A stretch of 64,000 nucleotides of DNA. It comes from Glandiceps talaboti. Taxonomy: Eukaryota; Hemichordata; Enteropneusta; Spengelidae. The stretch is from contig NC_135558.1 of assembly GCF_964340395.1 (NCBI RefSeq), positions 1,904,501 through 1,968,500 of the forward strand. The letters are read 5' to 3'. The notes beneath the pieces are model-generated. The model did not search any database and was not told where the DNA came from. It saw only the letters and a program-made list of their open reading frames with translations. Within the stretch, counting starts at the first letter, position 1. The number at the start of each line of letters is the position of its first letter. This document shows positions 37,370-49,099 of the stretch, piece by piece. A program made the position numbers and the translations under genes.

Positions 37370-37905
37370 GCAGCCAAGGAAAATGTTGAGTGGCCTTGTC
37401 ATTACGAGTAGTGCCAAACCGTGAATTCATGTGTTTTCCACCTGAATGCAGAATAGGATTATGGGAGTAATATAATTTGCCCTGGACATGTGTGAAAATT
37501 ATGAAAAATAATGACTCACATTTTGACTTTTGAGTATTGCAGATGTCATTGTCGTGACAACCAGGGTATATATCCCATAATTTTGGTTTTAGATTGTTCA
37601 CATGTATGCTTGAAGTATAACTAGATGTTATATGAGTGACCTAAGGGGCCATGTCACTACGAGTCACAAGACAAGTAGTGATAAACCCTTGGGTCACAAG
37701 TATTTTCCAGCTGAATGAAGTAAAATATTGGGAACAATATAATTATACCTCCTCAAGCATAATTTATGAAAAATTGGGCAAAATATTGGTGATTTGGAAC
37801 ATTTTGACAAATATTTCGAGCAACCAGTGATGTAGACACAAGATGTCATGACATAGAATGGCTGGGGTATATATTCCATAGTTTCTGTTCATAGACAATA
37901 AATTA
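37370..37905. repeat. Two diverged direct copies of a ~240-bp segment
   Basis: Copy 1 (about 37386-37610) and copy 2 (about 37640-37905) share, in order: GTCAYTACGAGT, a CAAGTATTTTCCAGCTGAATG-like part, GGGARYAATATAATT, TTATGAAAAATxxxG, then GTGACAACCAGGGTATATAT against CATAGAATGGCTGGGGTATATAT, then a TTCATAG/TTCACAT end. It is either a tandem duplication or two insertions of one repeat family. Confidence 0.6.
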
Positions 37906-39200
37906 ATTGGATTAAGTATAGTATAAATATATGTAAATGAATCTTTGTGGTGGTAGTGATGATAGGAATTAGACATTTTATGACTAGCCTAGAATTTAGA
38001 CAATTAGGGTTTTTAAATTTGATGAGATTCAAAACAGCCATCTCCATGAATTCCAGACTAACTGGTTTATATAGCAAATGAGCATACAGAAGAAGAAAAC
38101 TGCAGATGTGTGGAGTAATTTATGTAAAGTGTCAATGACCTAGTATAAAATACCAATTTAATCCAGTGAAATTATTAAATGTGGATACATAATACCATAT
38201 CCTGCAGGGCCAAAGAAAAATCAACAGTTCCCGCTTTGGTGAGTTCATTAACCGTAACTCAAAACTGAGAAAACGTGATGTGAAATATTGTTGAATCAGT
38301 ATAGTTTGACATCCAGTAAATAATTAATTTATCTTGTGAAATTCTCCATGAATGTTATACCATGGCGACATTGAATTACTGAAATTATGATTTAGTTTCT
38401 GATTTTGTTTTATGGCAAAAAGAATTATATTAATGTGTGCAAGGTAAATGTGTGCAGTAAATATTTGCACTGTAGAGTAAGAGTTGGACACTTAGCAGTG
38501 AATCACCAACCAACAGAGGGTCATTTACAAGTCAAGGTCGTGGAAACTATCCAAGATTTCTCACATCTTTTGTTCAACACCATACCCTGTTACACTGTTT
38601 ATAAGACAGATCACATATTCCTTTAGGAAGTTTGTCATTAAAAACATGTGGTTTCTTCTTTGTCTCCTGGGTCAGTTAAACTCCTTTTGTTCAATACTTG
38701 ACTTCAGGATACTGCCAGGATGAAACAGTCATACCACATACGTTGGTATGTTGTCAGGAACTAGGCAGTTGTTTGCTGTCAACTGATAAGAAAGACCTAC
38801 TATTCTACCAGCAATGCCCTGTGGATGTGAAATAGAGGTATTATCAATAGTCCCAGTAGGTGTAACTACAGTATAAACTTACAATATTTTTAATCTATAG
38901 AAAAACAACCCAAAACTCTTCAAAACCTTTCCTAGTCTTTCAAAACAAACCATATTAAATGTTATTTCTGGAAACAAATGAACAAATTGTTTTTTCACTG
39001 AAAAAAAACATGGAGGTTCGGGCACCTTACTGTGTATTATGATAGAAATGTAACGTTACTTTTCCAAAAAATAAAAAGGAAGCATTTTATATGTATTTTC
39101 CTCGGTAAAAACCAAAATGTTTACTTTTTTATGCTGACTGGGTTTATTTTTTGTGTCATCAGACCCTTTCCAATCACTGATGGTATGGCCAGCAAATATT

Positions 39201-39420
39201 GAATCAATCAATCAATCAATCAATCAAATTTATATAGTATCAAAATCCAATGTGACGTAATGTTCTATGGTACTGAACAGGAACAACAGTAGATTGTTGT
39301 AACTGTTTGAAAGCTCTTACAAACAGATCCGTCTTGATATCCTTCTTGAATTTATCGACAGTGAGTGTTGAATGAAGTTCAAGTGGTATTTTGTTCCATT
39401 AGAGCAGTGATGCTCACGAG
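39201..39420 (-). mobile_element. Decayed LINE 3' end with (TTGA)n tail
   Basis: Read on the minus strand, about 39398-39323 encodes W-N-K-I-P-L-E-L, then a short spacer, then F-K-K-D-I-K-T-D-L-F. This is the usual C-terminal signature of non-LTR retrotransposon reverse transcriptases (W-N-x-L-P...F-K-x-x-L-K-T-x-L-F). A stop directly precedes the Trp codon, so it is a dead fragment. The short 3' UTR ends in five or six TTGA units (39201-39227 on the + strand as AATC repeats), a typical LINE tail. Only the 3' end is present, consistent with 5' truncation on insertion. Confidence 0.65.
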
Positions 39421-40017
39421 AGAACACACACTTAGACTTTGTATTATAAACAGTACATTGAAAGAGTGTAGTGACAGTGTCATTGTATATTAAACTTGTC
39501 TCATAGTCTCTGCTAAATGTTAGCTGTTTACACTGATACGATTTATATACATCACATTAAATTGTCCAGATATTTTTTCCTGTGAGTATTCCATACAAAG
39601 ATAGATAATCTTCTTATTGTCAGTTTTAGCTACTTTTTTATATTGCACAATGTTTTCCACCATGCACAAGCTTAATTCATGTTTTAATATTTGGATGAGA
39701 TTAGTCGTAACTCAAATTAAACCGGTTTATTATATTATTATTGGGAAACCAAGCACCCACATTGAATCTCAACACAACATTTTGATGGGTAGGAGTGATG
39801 TGCACTTTACAGTCACAATGGTGATGTGTGTGGGGGGGGGAGGGGTGAGGGCGATGTCCTCATTAAAGTCACGAGGGGAGGAGTGATGTCCTCATTAGCG
39901 TCATAAGGGGGGGTTATGTATATTGATCATCTAAATTCAACAGTTTTCTACATAGTTGTGTTGTTTGATGTCGCCGATTGTAAATTCCAAATGTAATACT
40001 ACATAAACAGTATGGGT

Positions 40018-40030
40018 TGACCTTTGACCT
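40018..40030 (-). promoter_or_regulatory. Perfect DR1 site
   Basis: TGACCT-T-TGACCT on the + strand, that is AGGTCA-A-AGGTCA on the minus strand. Intronic. Function is inference. Confidence 0.5.
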
Positions 40031-42242
40031 TTAGATCATTCATATTTGTATCATTAGCTACAGGGGAATGTCAGGTGACTGGTGTCATCTAGGTAATGAT
40101 GTCATAACGAACCTAACACGTAAACAAAAACAAACACATAACTGCATAAATCACATAAACTAGATGTAAACAAACGTAAAGTTGGGGATTAACGTCTATC
40201 CGCCCATCCTTAAAAATAATAGATAAATATGTTGTTATTAGTCACAGCTGTATAATTCAAATTTGTAGAAAACTGCTGTAAATCTAAAACTTCTTTATTT
40301 ATGTTAACCTGAAAATTGGCAAAAAAAATTGCAGATCAGAAATGTTTGTGTGTACGACATTTATTAGATTTGAATGCAATAACAATTTAATTTTCCAGTT
40401 AATTTTGTCAACAGGAAATGTTTCCAAGGTAACTAAAATGTTGTATTTTTTTGTATGTACAATGTTTAAACAAGGTGAATTGTCGCCAAAATATGAAATG
40501 TTGTTTGAGGATCAACAATTTCAAACAGAAAATAAATAAAAAGTGTGTCAAAGTTGAGTTTATAAACTTTTTACTCAAGTGAAAATATTTGTATAAAACC
40601 ACATTACAGTGTAATGCTAATGTCGATACATGTTTTCTATAAAATCACAATTGTCTTCTGACATTGTTAGAATAGTTGATGGCATAGTAGGGATTTCTTG
40701 AACATTTTTTGATATGTACGATAAATTACATCATCGGATCATTTATTATATCGTAATACCAGGTTTGAATTCAGTTAATTACAAGTAGTGGTTAAGTGTG
40801 CTTCAGTATGTAAAATACTGCGAGTACCTTTTGAATATGAAGCGAAAATTATGCCCAAATACATATGAACAATGGTCTTTCTCATACATACATACATACT
40901 AGGTACCTTCATATTTATTTCTGATTTGCTATTTTCTATTTCAAGTGTAATCACGATGTAGGCAGGGAACGTCCCACTCATATTGTAAAACTAATTTGAC
41001 ACACGGATGACATTATTTTATTTTATAATTATAAGTTTCTCGTGACCTTACCTTTTTTCTTTAATTTCTGAAATAAAAATGAAAGATTGAATTTTATTAA
41101 ATGAGTCCAAATTTTGTTTTTACTTTTTTTGGTATTAAATAAAAATATATAAAAAGTTCAGTCTTACGTAGGAATAGTTTTTTATTTTCTGAATTTATTA
41201 ACAAATGGATCGTTTTGAAAGCCAAATGATAAGAAACAAAAAATTATCAAATGTTGGTTGATTTGATAACCAGGTTATTTGGTAAAGAGCATAAAATCAT
41301 TAGATTTTAATATTGGGATGGATAGAAAGAACCTTGCAACATTGTATTCTTGAAGCATAGTTTGTAGAAATTATCATGTTACTCATTCTCAGCATCTTAT
41401 TTACATATTGCGCCATATCAGAATTTCTATGGCAACGTTTTATTGGATATTATTTTTCATTAGATCGTGACAAAATGTGGAATTAATAAAACAAAAAACG
41501 GGGAAGGGTTGAATAAATAAAATCACCTTAATAAATTGTAGGTTACATTAAAAGACAGGATATGTAAAGGGTAAAACTATAACTGTATTAACTACTCTCA
41601 TAACCACGGTTTATACCATCAAGCCAATGTGAGCTGAATTATTGGAATTGAAAGAACAAGCAGGTAATTTCTGTACATCCAACACCCTCTTTACATGTTA
41701 TGTAAACAAATTGCTACTTTTATTTATAAGTAATTATATGCTTCTGTCTGTCTGTGGTGTACAGACTGTGTATTATAAATACTTCCAATGAAATGATATA
41801 CGGTATCCCTTTATGCTAATAACTAACTGCTTGTTAGCACATGAATACCGTATACACATTATTTTGGTTCTCTTGATTGAAATAATTACAACTTGATTAG
41901 CAATCGACCTATGAGTTATGTCGTTTCCATGGTTATGAGGACTAGAACTTGATCATATGTTACATTGTGATCAGTGGTGCAATTTTTCATGAAAGACAGA
42001 CTTTTCGTTATTTATGCTTTGGCTCCAGAAAATATAACCACATTGTATATTCTAAGAAGTTCCGCTTACTATTGGGATGGTTTTGTCACTAGGCTGTCAT
42101 ACAAAAAATATTTTATGATGTATTATAATTTGACAAAGATGGTAACAAAGAGGTAAACTGCCTTCAATGAAATATATCTTTTCCAAAGATGAAATTTGGG
42201 TCAAATACAGCATGTTTACTGTAATGTTGTGATACATTGTAG

Positions 42243-42302
42243 ATGGCCGTACTCTCCTAGTCTTTGTAATCAACATTTTGAGGCTAGGAGGTACGGCCAG
42301 CT
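42243..42302. repeat. Hairpin, ~20-bp stem, ~20-nt loop
   Basis: TGGCCGTACTCTCCTAGTCT at 42244-42263 pairs with the complement carried by GGCTAGGAGGTACGGCCA at about 42282-42299, with one or two mismatches. It is more GC-rich than its surroundings. It lies inside an 84-codon open frame (42196-42450) that has no recognisable domain. Confidence 0.6.
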
Positions 42303-42309
42303 ATCAATT

Positions 42310-43670
42310 GATATCAACAACACAGTAAACAGGCTATCAAAATATGTGAAATCAGACAAACTGAAAATCAAAGGGCAAATTGAAGAAAATATAAAATATC
42401 AGATATTGTTGTTATTTGAAACAATAACAGCTGGAAATAATGTTGAATAAAATAAATGAAAACAGACAAACAAATGATGTCAGAAAATATACATTTTATT
42501 TTTTTACACCAGCCTACTCTCTCACTGAAGTAAACAAAAACATGAAACTAATACTTTCATTATCACAGAGTTTTTAAAAGGTGTATGATGTTTTTGACGT
42601 TATTTTCCATCTGTTTTTACTCTTAAATGAATTTTTTTGCTTTGTCCATTTGATAGCGTTAAAACACTTTTAGGAGATCACCATATGGTTTAACCATACT
42701 GTTACCATCTCATTCAATGCCAGTATCTTGGGTGTTAGTATTGTGATGATGTTAGTTAATATGTTACAACAAACGTTTGTAAACTAAACTTGTGATGAAT
42801 TCTAATGTTATGTTCACTCCAGAATTGTTTGTAGAAACTTACTGGTACATGTCAAAATTGACATCCACAGGAAAAAATTACTTTTACGTTGGATACACTG
42901 ACACATGAACAAAGTTTTAAAAAATGTTAGCATTAATATTTTTTTGTTTAATCGTATAGAGAAGAGAAACATAATTCAAAATATTTTGTACCACAGTTAA
43001 AACAAACTGTCTGATCAGGTGATTATTTGTATAAACTACCAGTTTTTATGCTTTACTACACAATTTAAAGAAAATGAATGTCAGTGCTTATATAGGTTTC
43101 AACAAGATGAGTTTATCATAAAATATTTCTACAAAGAAAAAATCCTTGTTTGCATAGAAACCATAGAAGCATGGAAATTTGAATACCAGTACTGTTAACA
43201 TTAGCAGTTCATAAACATTAACGAGAATGTTTTAAAGGCAGCTTTCAGTTTTATGATTCTGTTGCTATGATGACATAAAATTTAGCATTGGATGTATCAG
43301 GATTGAACTTCACCAGGCACTTTTTAGTTTTTATCCAATATGGCCGCCACGAAAAAGAACAAAAACAATGCTTCAATAATCCCAAAACCATATTTCGTAT
43401 TTGATCTGAAAATGTACCACAATATCACGTATCCATTGTGGTATAGATGATCATCCTTTGGATATGAGATTGTTTATTACAATCATGTTACGTATATCTG
43501 CATGAATACAATATACGCTATACTCGACACTATACGGGCTGACTAATCTACACACTGACTACATCTCAATAGAACATCACTGGTGCGTAAAAAAAGACCC
43601 AATTCAATAGGTTATTGACCCTTTGTGAATGTTTCTTTTTCATTTGTCAATTACACTGAGTAACATATAG
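42310..43670. other. Intronic stretch, no gene seen
   Basis: AT-rich sequence without arrays or splice-flanked frames. Confidence 0.45.
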
Positions 43671-43675
43671 CATTG

Positions 43676-43688
43676 TGACCTTTGACCT
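43676..43688 (-). promoter_or_regulatory. Perfect DR1 site
   Basis: TGACCT-T-TGACCT on the + strand. It is one of three perfect DR1 copies in the same intron (22570, 40018, 43676). Regulatory use is inference. Confidence 0.5.
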
Positions 43689-43699
43689 TTCAGCACACC

Positions 43700-46600
43700 T
43701 TTTTCTTTTAATCTTATCAATTTGGTTATCTGAGTCACAATTTTTGGAATACCAAAAGTTATTTTATCATTGTAACATTTTTGAGTAGGTATGTACTTTC
43801 ATTGATATGTCACCATGTGATCTCTAAAACACGCCTTTTTTTCTACTTTCATGCATTTAGGACTAAATTGCATGCTTCCGATTACGCTCAATTTTAGAAT
43901 AGGTGGGGATAGGTAGATTATTAGGCCTTAGCTGCCATTATTCATTTCTTTTTTTGAAATTCCTGAAATTGTTCTTCTATTTTGTCAGTAGTTCAATAAA
44001 AATTGTTTTGTCAAGAATGTTAACTATGTGATAGCTATTACAGTAACATACAAAATTTTTAATTCATTTGTTTGATCATAATCAACCATATTGATTATAA
44101 TTCTGCAGAATTGATGATAGTAAATAACTATGATTCACTAAATATGTCATCAAATGTATGAATCTGTTGTAAAATGATTTATAATATCAAAATAACATGC
44201 ATAAAAATGTCAGTTAGTTACAAGTGTTTATAATACTGCAATGAAACTGTCATTACTTCCAAGATGCAAAACATATTTGATATGCACAGATAGAATTAAC
44301 TACTCCTGGACCAAGGAATGGTTGTTACTTAACCCTGGATTTACTTGTAAAAAATATGTCTGTCATTAAATGGTGTTTTCTGTCGAATATCTCAGTTTAT
44401 TGAGGTCAATATATATTTCCATTCTTTGATGATGGGATTGTGATTTCAAATGTAAATGAGCCAAAAATTAACCAGGTATTAAACCCAGGGGTATCAAAGT
44501 AACATCATCTTTAATACCATGCACTAGCAAGTTGAGCAAAAAGTATGAAATATATACTCTGGTCGTTCTGTGTCAGAACAAAGTGTGTCTACATCACTGG
44601 TTCTGCTGCATTTGGAATATGACTCAAAACATTCAAAATTACCATTACTTTCCCTGATTTTTCTTTGATATTACTGGCAATGGTATAATTATGTATTTCT
44701 CCAATATTTTTCTTCATTCAGCCAAAAAATACTTGTAATTTAAGGGCTGTCACTACTCGTCTGGCGACTCGAAGTGACAAAGGCCCCCACCCCACCCGTT
44801 CTTTTATAGCATCTCTACATTCTCAAACAGTATGCATATAAAAATAAAATGAAATCACTTTGAACAATGTATTGTTTTATCTTAATACACCCCTATCCCA
44901 ACCCAACCCATCCTATGAGTGAATATTGCTTTCTTTTGTAGACCCTCTGCAATCTAAAACAGGATACAGACAAAAGATAAATGTAGTGAATTGACCACTT
45001 TTTCTATAAACTTTACACTGTTTTCCAATAGATTAAAATGTTTTCACAAGAAGGTAGTAAAAGGAGGATTCCGTATCATATTCAGTACCTACTATATATA
45101 GACCAGAATAGAGGGAGAATCTGGGGGCAGATGACTATTGGGATACAACTGTCATTTTATCCGGATGATGCCCAGAAATGACATGAGGGATTGGCATCCC
45201 TGTTACTTTTTATTCAGGGAAAATAGTGCTTCATATAATGCATTGAGTTTCTTCATTACTATAGTTGATCTTAAAACACTATCATTATCCAATTAATTTG
45301 TGTATACAGAGTCAACAAAACATGTTACTTATTTGTAATTTGTATAATACACAATTATTTAGTAATACTTATTTATCTATTTATTTACTAATGTATCAGT
45401 TACTAAACATCATACTATTACTACTTCTTTAATCGTACATTATACAGAAATATAAACACTCTGAGACGAAATAAAGGTGTCATGAATATATTAAAAAGTT
45501 TAACACAGAAAACTGAGTAATTAGTACAAACGAAGGCGTAAAAGGCATGTTTACAGCCAAGTCTTTCCAGAAAATCACAAACAAAAAATATAAATATACG
45601 GAAACAAAGAAGATGTCTTAAATATAGTGAAAGTATGAAACATTAAGAACTATTTGTTGTGAAAAAAGTCCAAAAGGATTCCTAAAAGCCATGACTGTTT
45701 TATGATGAAAAGTCTTCGATACAAAATATAAAATCCCAGACTGTATGCAGAAATTTACTTTATATAGTTTCTGAAAATGATATATCAAAGAGCAGGGGTT
45801 GTATAAAGTACATAAAATTTATAGTGTTTATCATTTTTGACTAAAATCCTCCAACAAAAATACATCTCACCATTAGTCAGCACAAAATATTGTTCATGTT
45901 TGAATGTTAGGTTTTCCCAAAGTGAAGAATGATTGATGAAAAAGGATTTAATTCAGTACTTCTACATCCTCTGAAATATGACTCAATCTGTTTTATGACT
46001 CAAAAAAAGTATGAAAAAACTCTGATGTAATCAAAGTAATGTAGAGAAAACAGTCATTATTTTTTTCAAAATGCGTAACATGTTGTCAAATTCTTTTGAA
46101 GCAGGTAACTCTCTTAAATTTTTCTTGAAAACATAGTGACGTAAAAAAAATAACAGGTAAACAACTTGGTGTACCTTAACGTAAGTCCTTTTCGAAGAAA
46201 TATTGATGTGTTAGTGTTCGGTTTATAGTGCCGTTATGACGTGAGTGGTGTATTGCCATATAAGGAATGTGTGTCGTCATGCTGTATAAACAGCTCGAGT
46301 CATAATTCAATAGCCTGAGGTTCAACGACTGAGCTGATTGAATATACAGTCACTGATTGGTTGTTGATATAAACATACAAAGTGTAGTGACCCTATCAGT
46401 TTGAACTTCTGACCTTTTATGCTAATAAGATGAATAGCTACGTATGTTGTTATGGTCGGTCGTCGACCAACCATTTCATATGGAAACATAAACATTCAAA
46501 AGAAATGTATATTTTGAATTGATGTGACTAGACATTTTACAAAGTGAGCTTAACGTACGGAATACATAACAATTATTTTTAGCAGTGCTGGAAATAATGC

Positions 46601-47262
46601 AAATTAGATGTAAATTTCCAGTAATCTATATTAGAATAAAATGGGGTAAACAAGGTAGATTTCTCATGGGGAATTTCAATATTTTTGTTTATAAATTACA
46701 AATATATCATTATTAATGCATTGTAATGTTTAATTATTAATATTTGAAATTTTCTTGGGAGAAATTCTTTGTATCATGTATTTATACTTATATATTTATG
46801 GTTGCCATCACAACCATGTTTTGCACATTCCCTTCAGAAAAATAAACCTAACAAATAGATGAATAAGAGATAATCTTGGTAAATCCCAGTGGATTAAGAA
46901 CTAGTACAACTATTAAAGTTCATCCAAGAACATTACAAAAAGAGTTTATGTCTTGCTATCATTAATTTTAAAATAGTAAAGTATTAGTAATACAAAATAT
47001 CTATTGACTGTTTTGAAAGGAAAAAACAACTCTGCAAACGGCAGGATGTCGATTCTTTGATGAAGGGGAAAATTGAGATAATGATGACATCTTTGTAGTA
47101 AATAACTTGTTAGAATGAATGTTCATGGACCTTGGGTTCATACTTTAATAGTAATGACATTTCTACTCGGAGTCAAAATATTTGCTGCCAAATGTTTTTG
47201 AGTCTGCAAGTAGAAATGTTATAATTAAATATAAATAACTTGTTTTTATCAAGGCAAACTCA

Positions 47263-47294
<32 letters not shown>

Positions 47295-48690
47295 GCAAAA
47301 TCACAAAAGACAGGATATTATTTCATGTAAAATACAGTACCAAATATTGAAATAAACAAACTACAGATAAATATTTTACTTTTATATAATCAGGAAAACC
47401 ACAAGCAAAAGAATGAATCAACAAATTTCAGATTGGAAGAAAATTATGTAGTTACAGAGAACATGTAAAAGCACTACATCTTCTGTTTTGCATGAACAGA
47501 TGGAAGCAATTGCTGTGGGCAAATCAGTAGTTTTAATGATGATCATTTTATAGTATGGGTGATGAGATATTTTTATGTCTAATAGTAAGTGTCATTATTC
47601 CCACAACTAAAAATTTAGACACCTGGTGTAAATTTTAATTATTCATGATATTTTAACTATATTAATATTGTAAACAGAACAATACAAAATTATTCACAAA
47701 TAGTAATATTATATAAATGTAGTAATTCAAAACCATAAAGCTACATTACTTTTATAAAACTGAATGTTTCAAAATAATAAACGAGTATAAATGCAGTAAT
47801 TAAAAAAAAATTATAGTTATTAGAAACTATGATTCAAAATTATATAGATATTAATAATGATAGCTGAAAATAGCGTCTGGCTCACAACTTTTGACTGATA
47901 TTTTGACCCCAGTAATAGACAAGGGATGCTGTAAAACCTGCCTTCTATTTTAATTTAGAGCACAACAGAAAATATGGAGAACTCAGGTCGATTTTGCCTA
48001 TATTACATTACTACCCTTGGCAACATACAGACAGAAAAATAGACACAGAGAGAGTTTAAATTATGTACAATTATATAATCAGTCTCAGAAACATTAATAT
48101 TAATTATGTATGAAATGTAATTTTAATATCAACTAAAATTTTCATAGTCATGTGCCTTTCTTCTGATAGACAAAAAAGATGGCCATCAAAAAATTTCAAA
48201 ATATTTAAAACTTAAAATTATTGTTTGAATTTGTAAAAGGAGTACAAAATAAAATAGGCCAAATCTGTGATGAGTTATTTACATCAATTGGCTTTTCTTG
48301 AGAGGTTTGATTCCAATTTTTTATGAATTTGTAATTGATACTTTGAAGAGGATATGAATAGTTTACTGAAGTGGCAGGTGAGGTTTCTGTTTACTATATA
48401 AAGATCTAGACACAAACTAAAACTATTATATTGTGATAGATTACACATGTCAGTGATAATGGTGCCTTGGTTTTGTGGAAATAGTGTGTGCTACTCAAGA
48501 AAAATAAGCCATAGAAATGCCACCCTACTGTGAGTACAATTAAAACCAACATCCATTCCAATATCCGTTCCAATATTTTACATCAAATAGTTTTGCTTGT
48601 GTTCATGTCAGTAAGCCTAAACCTAGATTTGCTATTGTATAATTATTATTCCTGCATAGTATCACTTTCTCGTATTAACCAAGTTGTCAA
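43700..48690. other. Long repeat-poor intronic stretch
   Basis: AT-rich sequence with few tandem arrays apart from a 27-base poly-A run at 47262-47288. No coding exon was recognised. Paucity of repeats could reflect constraint or simply low complexity. Confidence 0.4.
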
Positions 48691-48699
48691 CAACAGTGT

Positions 48700-49090
48700 G
48701 TGTTGATGTCTGTATTTCTGGGTCACGTTGACATTCCCGCAGTGCCCTTTCACTTGCCATGTCTATCGGGCAATAAACAAGCAGAATTTTATGATCACTC
48801 TAGTAGCTTAATAATAAGTATTATTTCAGCTTTTCAGAAACAATTTCTGGTTCATTTTGATATTAGCATGCACTTTGTGTGTGTTTTTACAGTGTAATAC
48901 TGCCAAATCAACAAATCACATTTATGAGCACTCAGCAATTTCCTAATTAGTATTACTTTACTATTTCAGGTACAGAAATAAATTTCCGGGTCAGTTTGAC
49001 ATTTTCACATATTTTCTGACCTTTCACATCAAAATATTATTAAATCAACACCAACAAGCATATTGTCTTAAGTACAAAGACATTAGTGAT
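48700..49090. repeat. Degenerate ~140-bp repeat, 3 copies
   Basis: Units contain ATTTCTGGGTCACGTTGACA, TTTCTGGTTCATTTTGATAT or TTTCCGGGTCAGTTTGACAT, followed by a CACTTTG/CATATTTT segment. They start near 48713, 48842 and 48982. Confidence 0.5.
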
Positions 49091-49099
49091 AATTTTGTA

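Noticed and set aside
42196-42450. 84-codon frame as a small gene or exon
   Set aside because: It contains a foldback hairpin, shows no recognisable domain and has no clear splice or promoter context.
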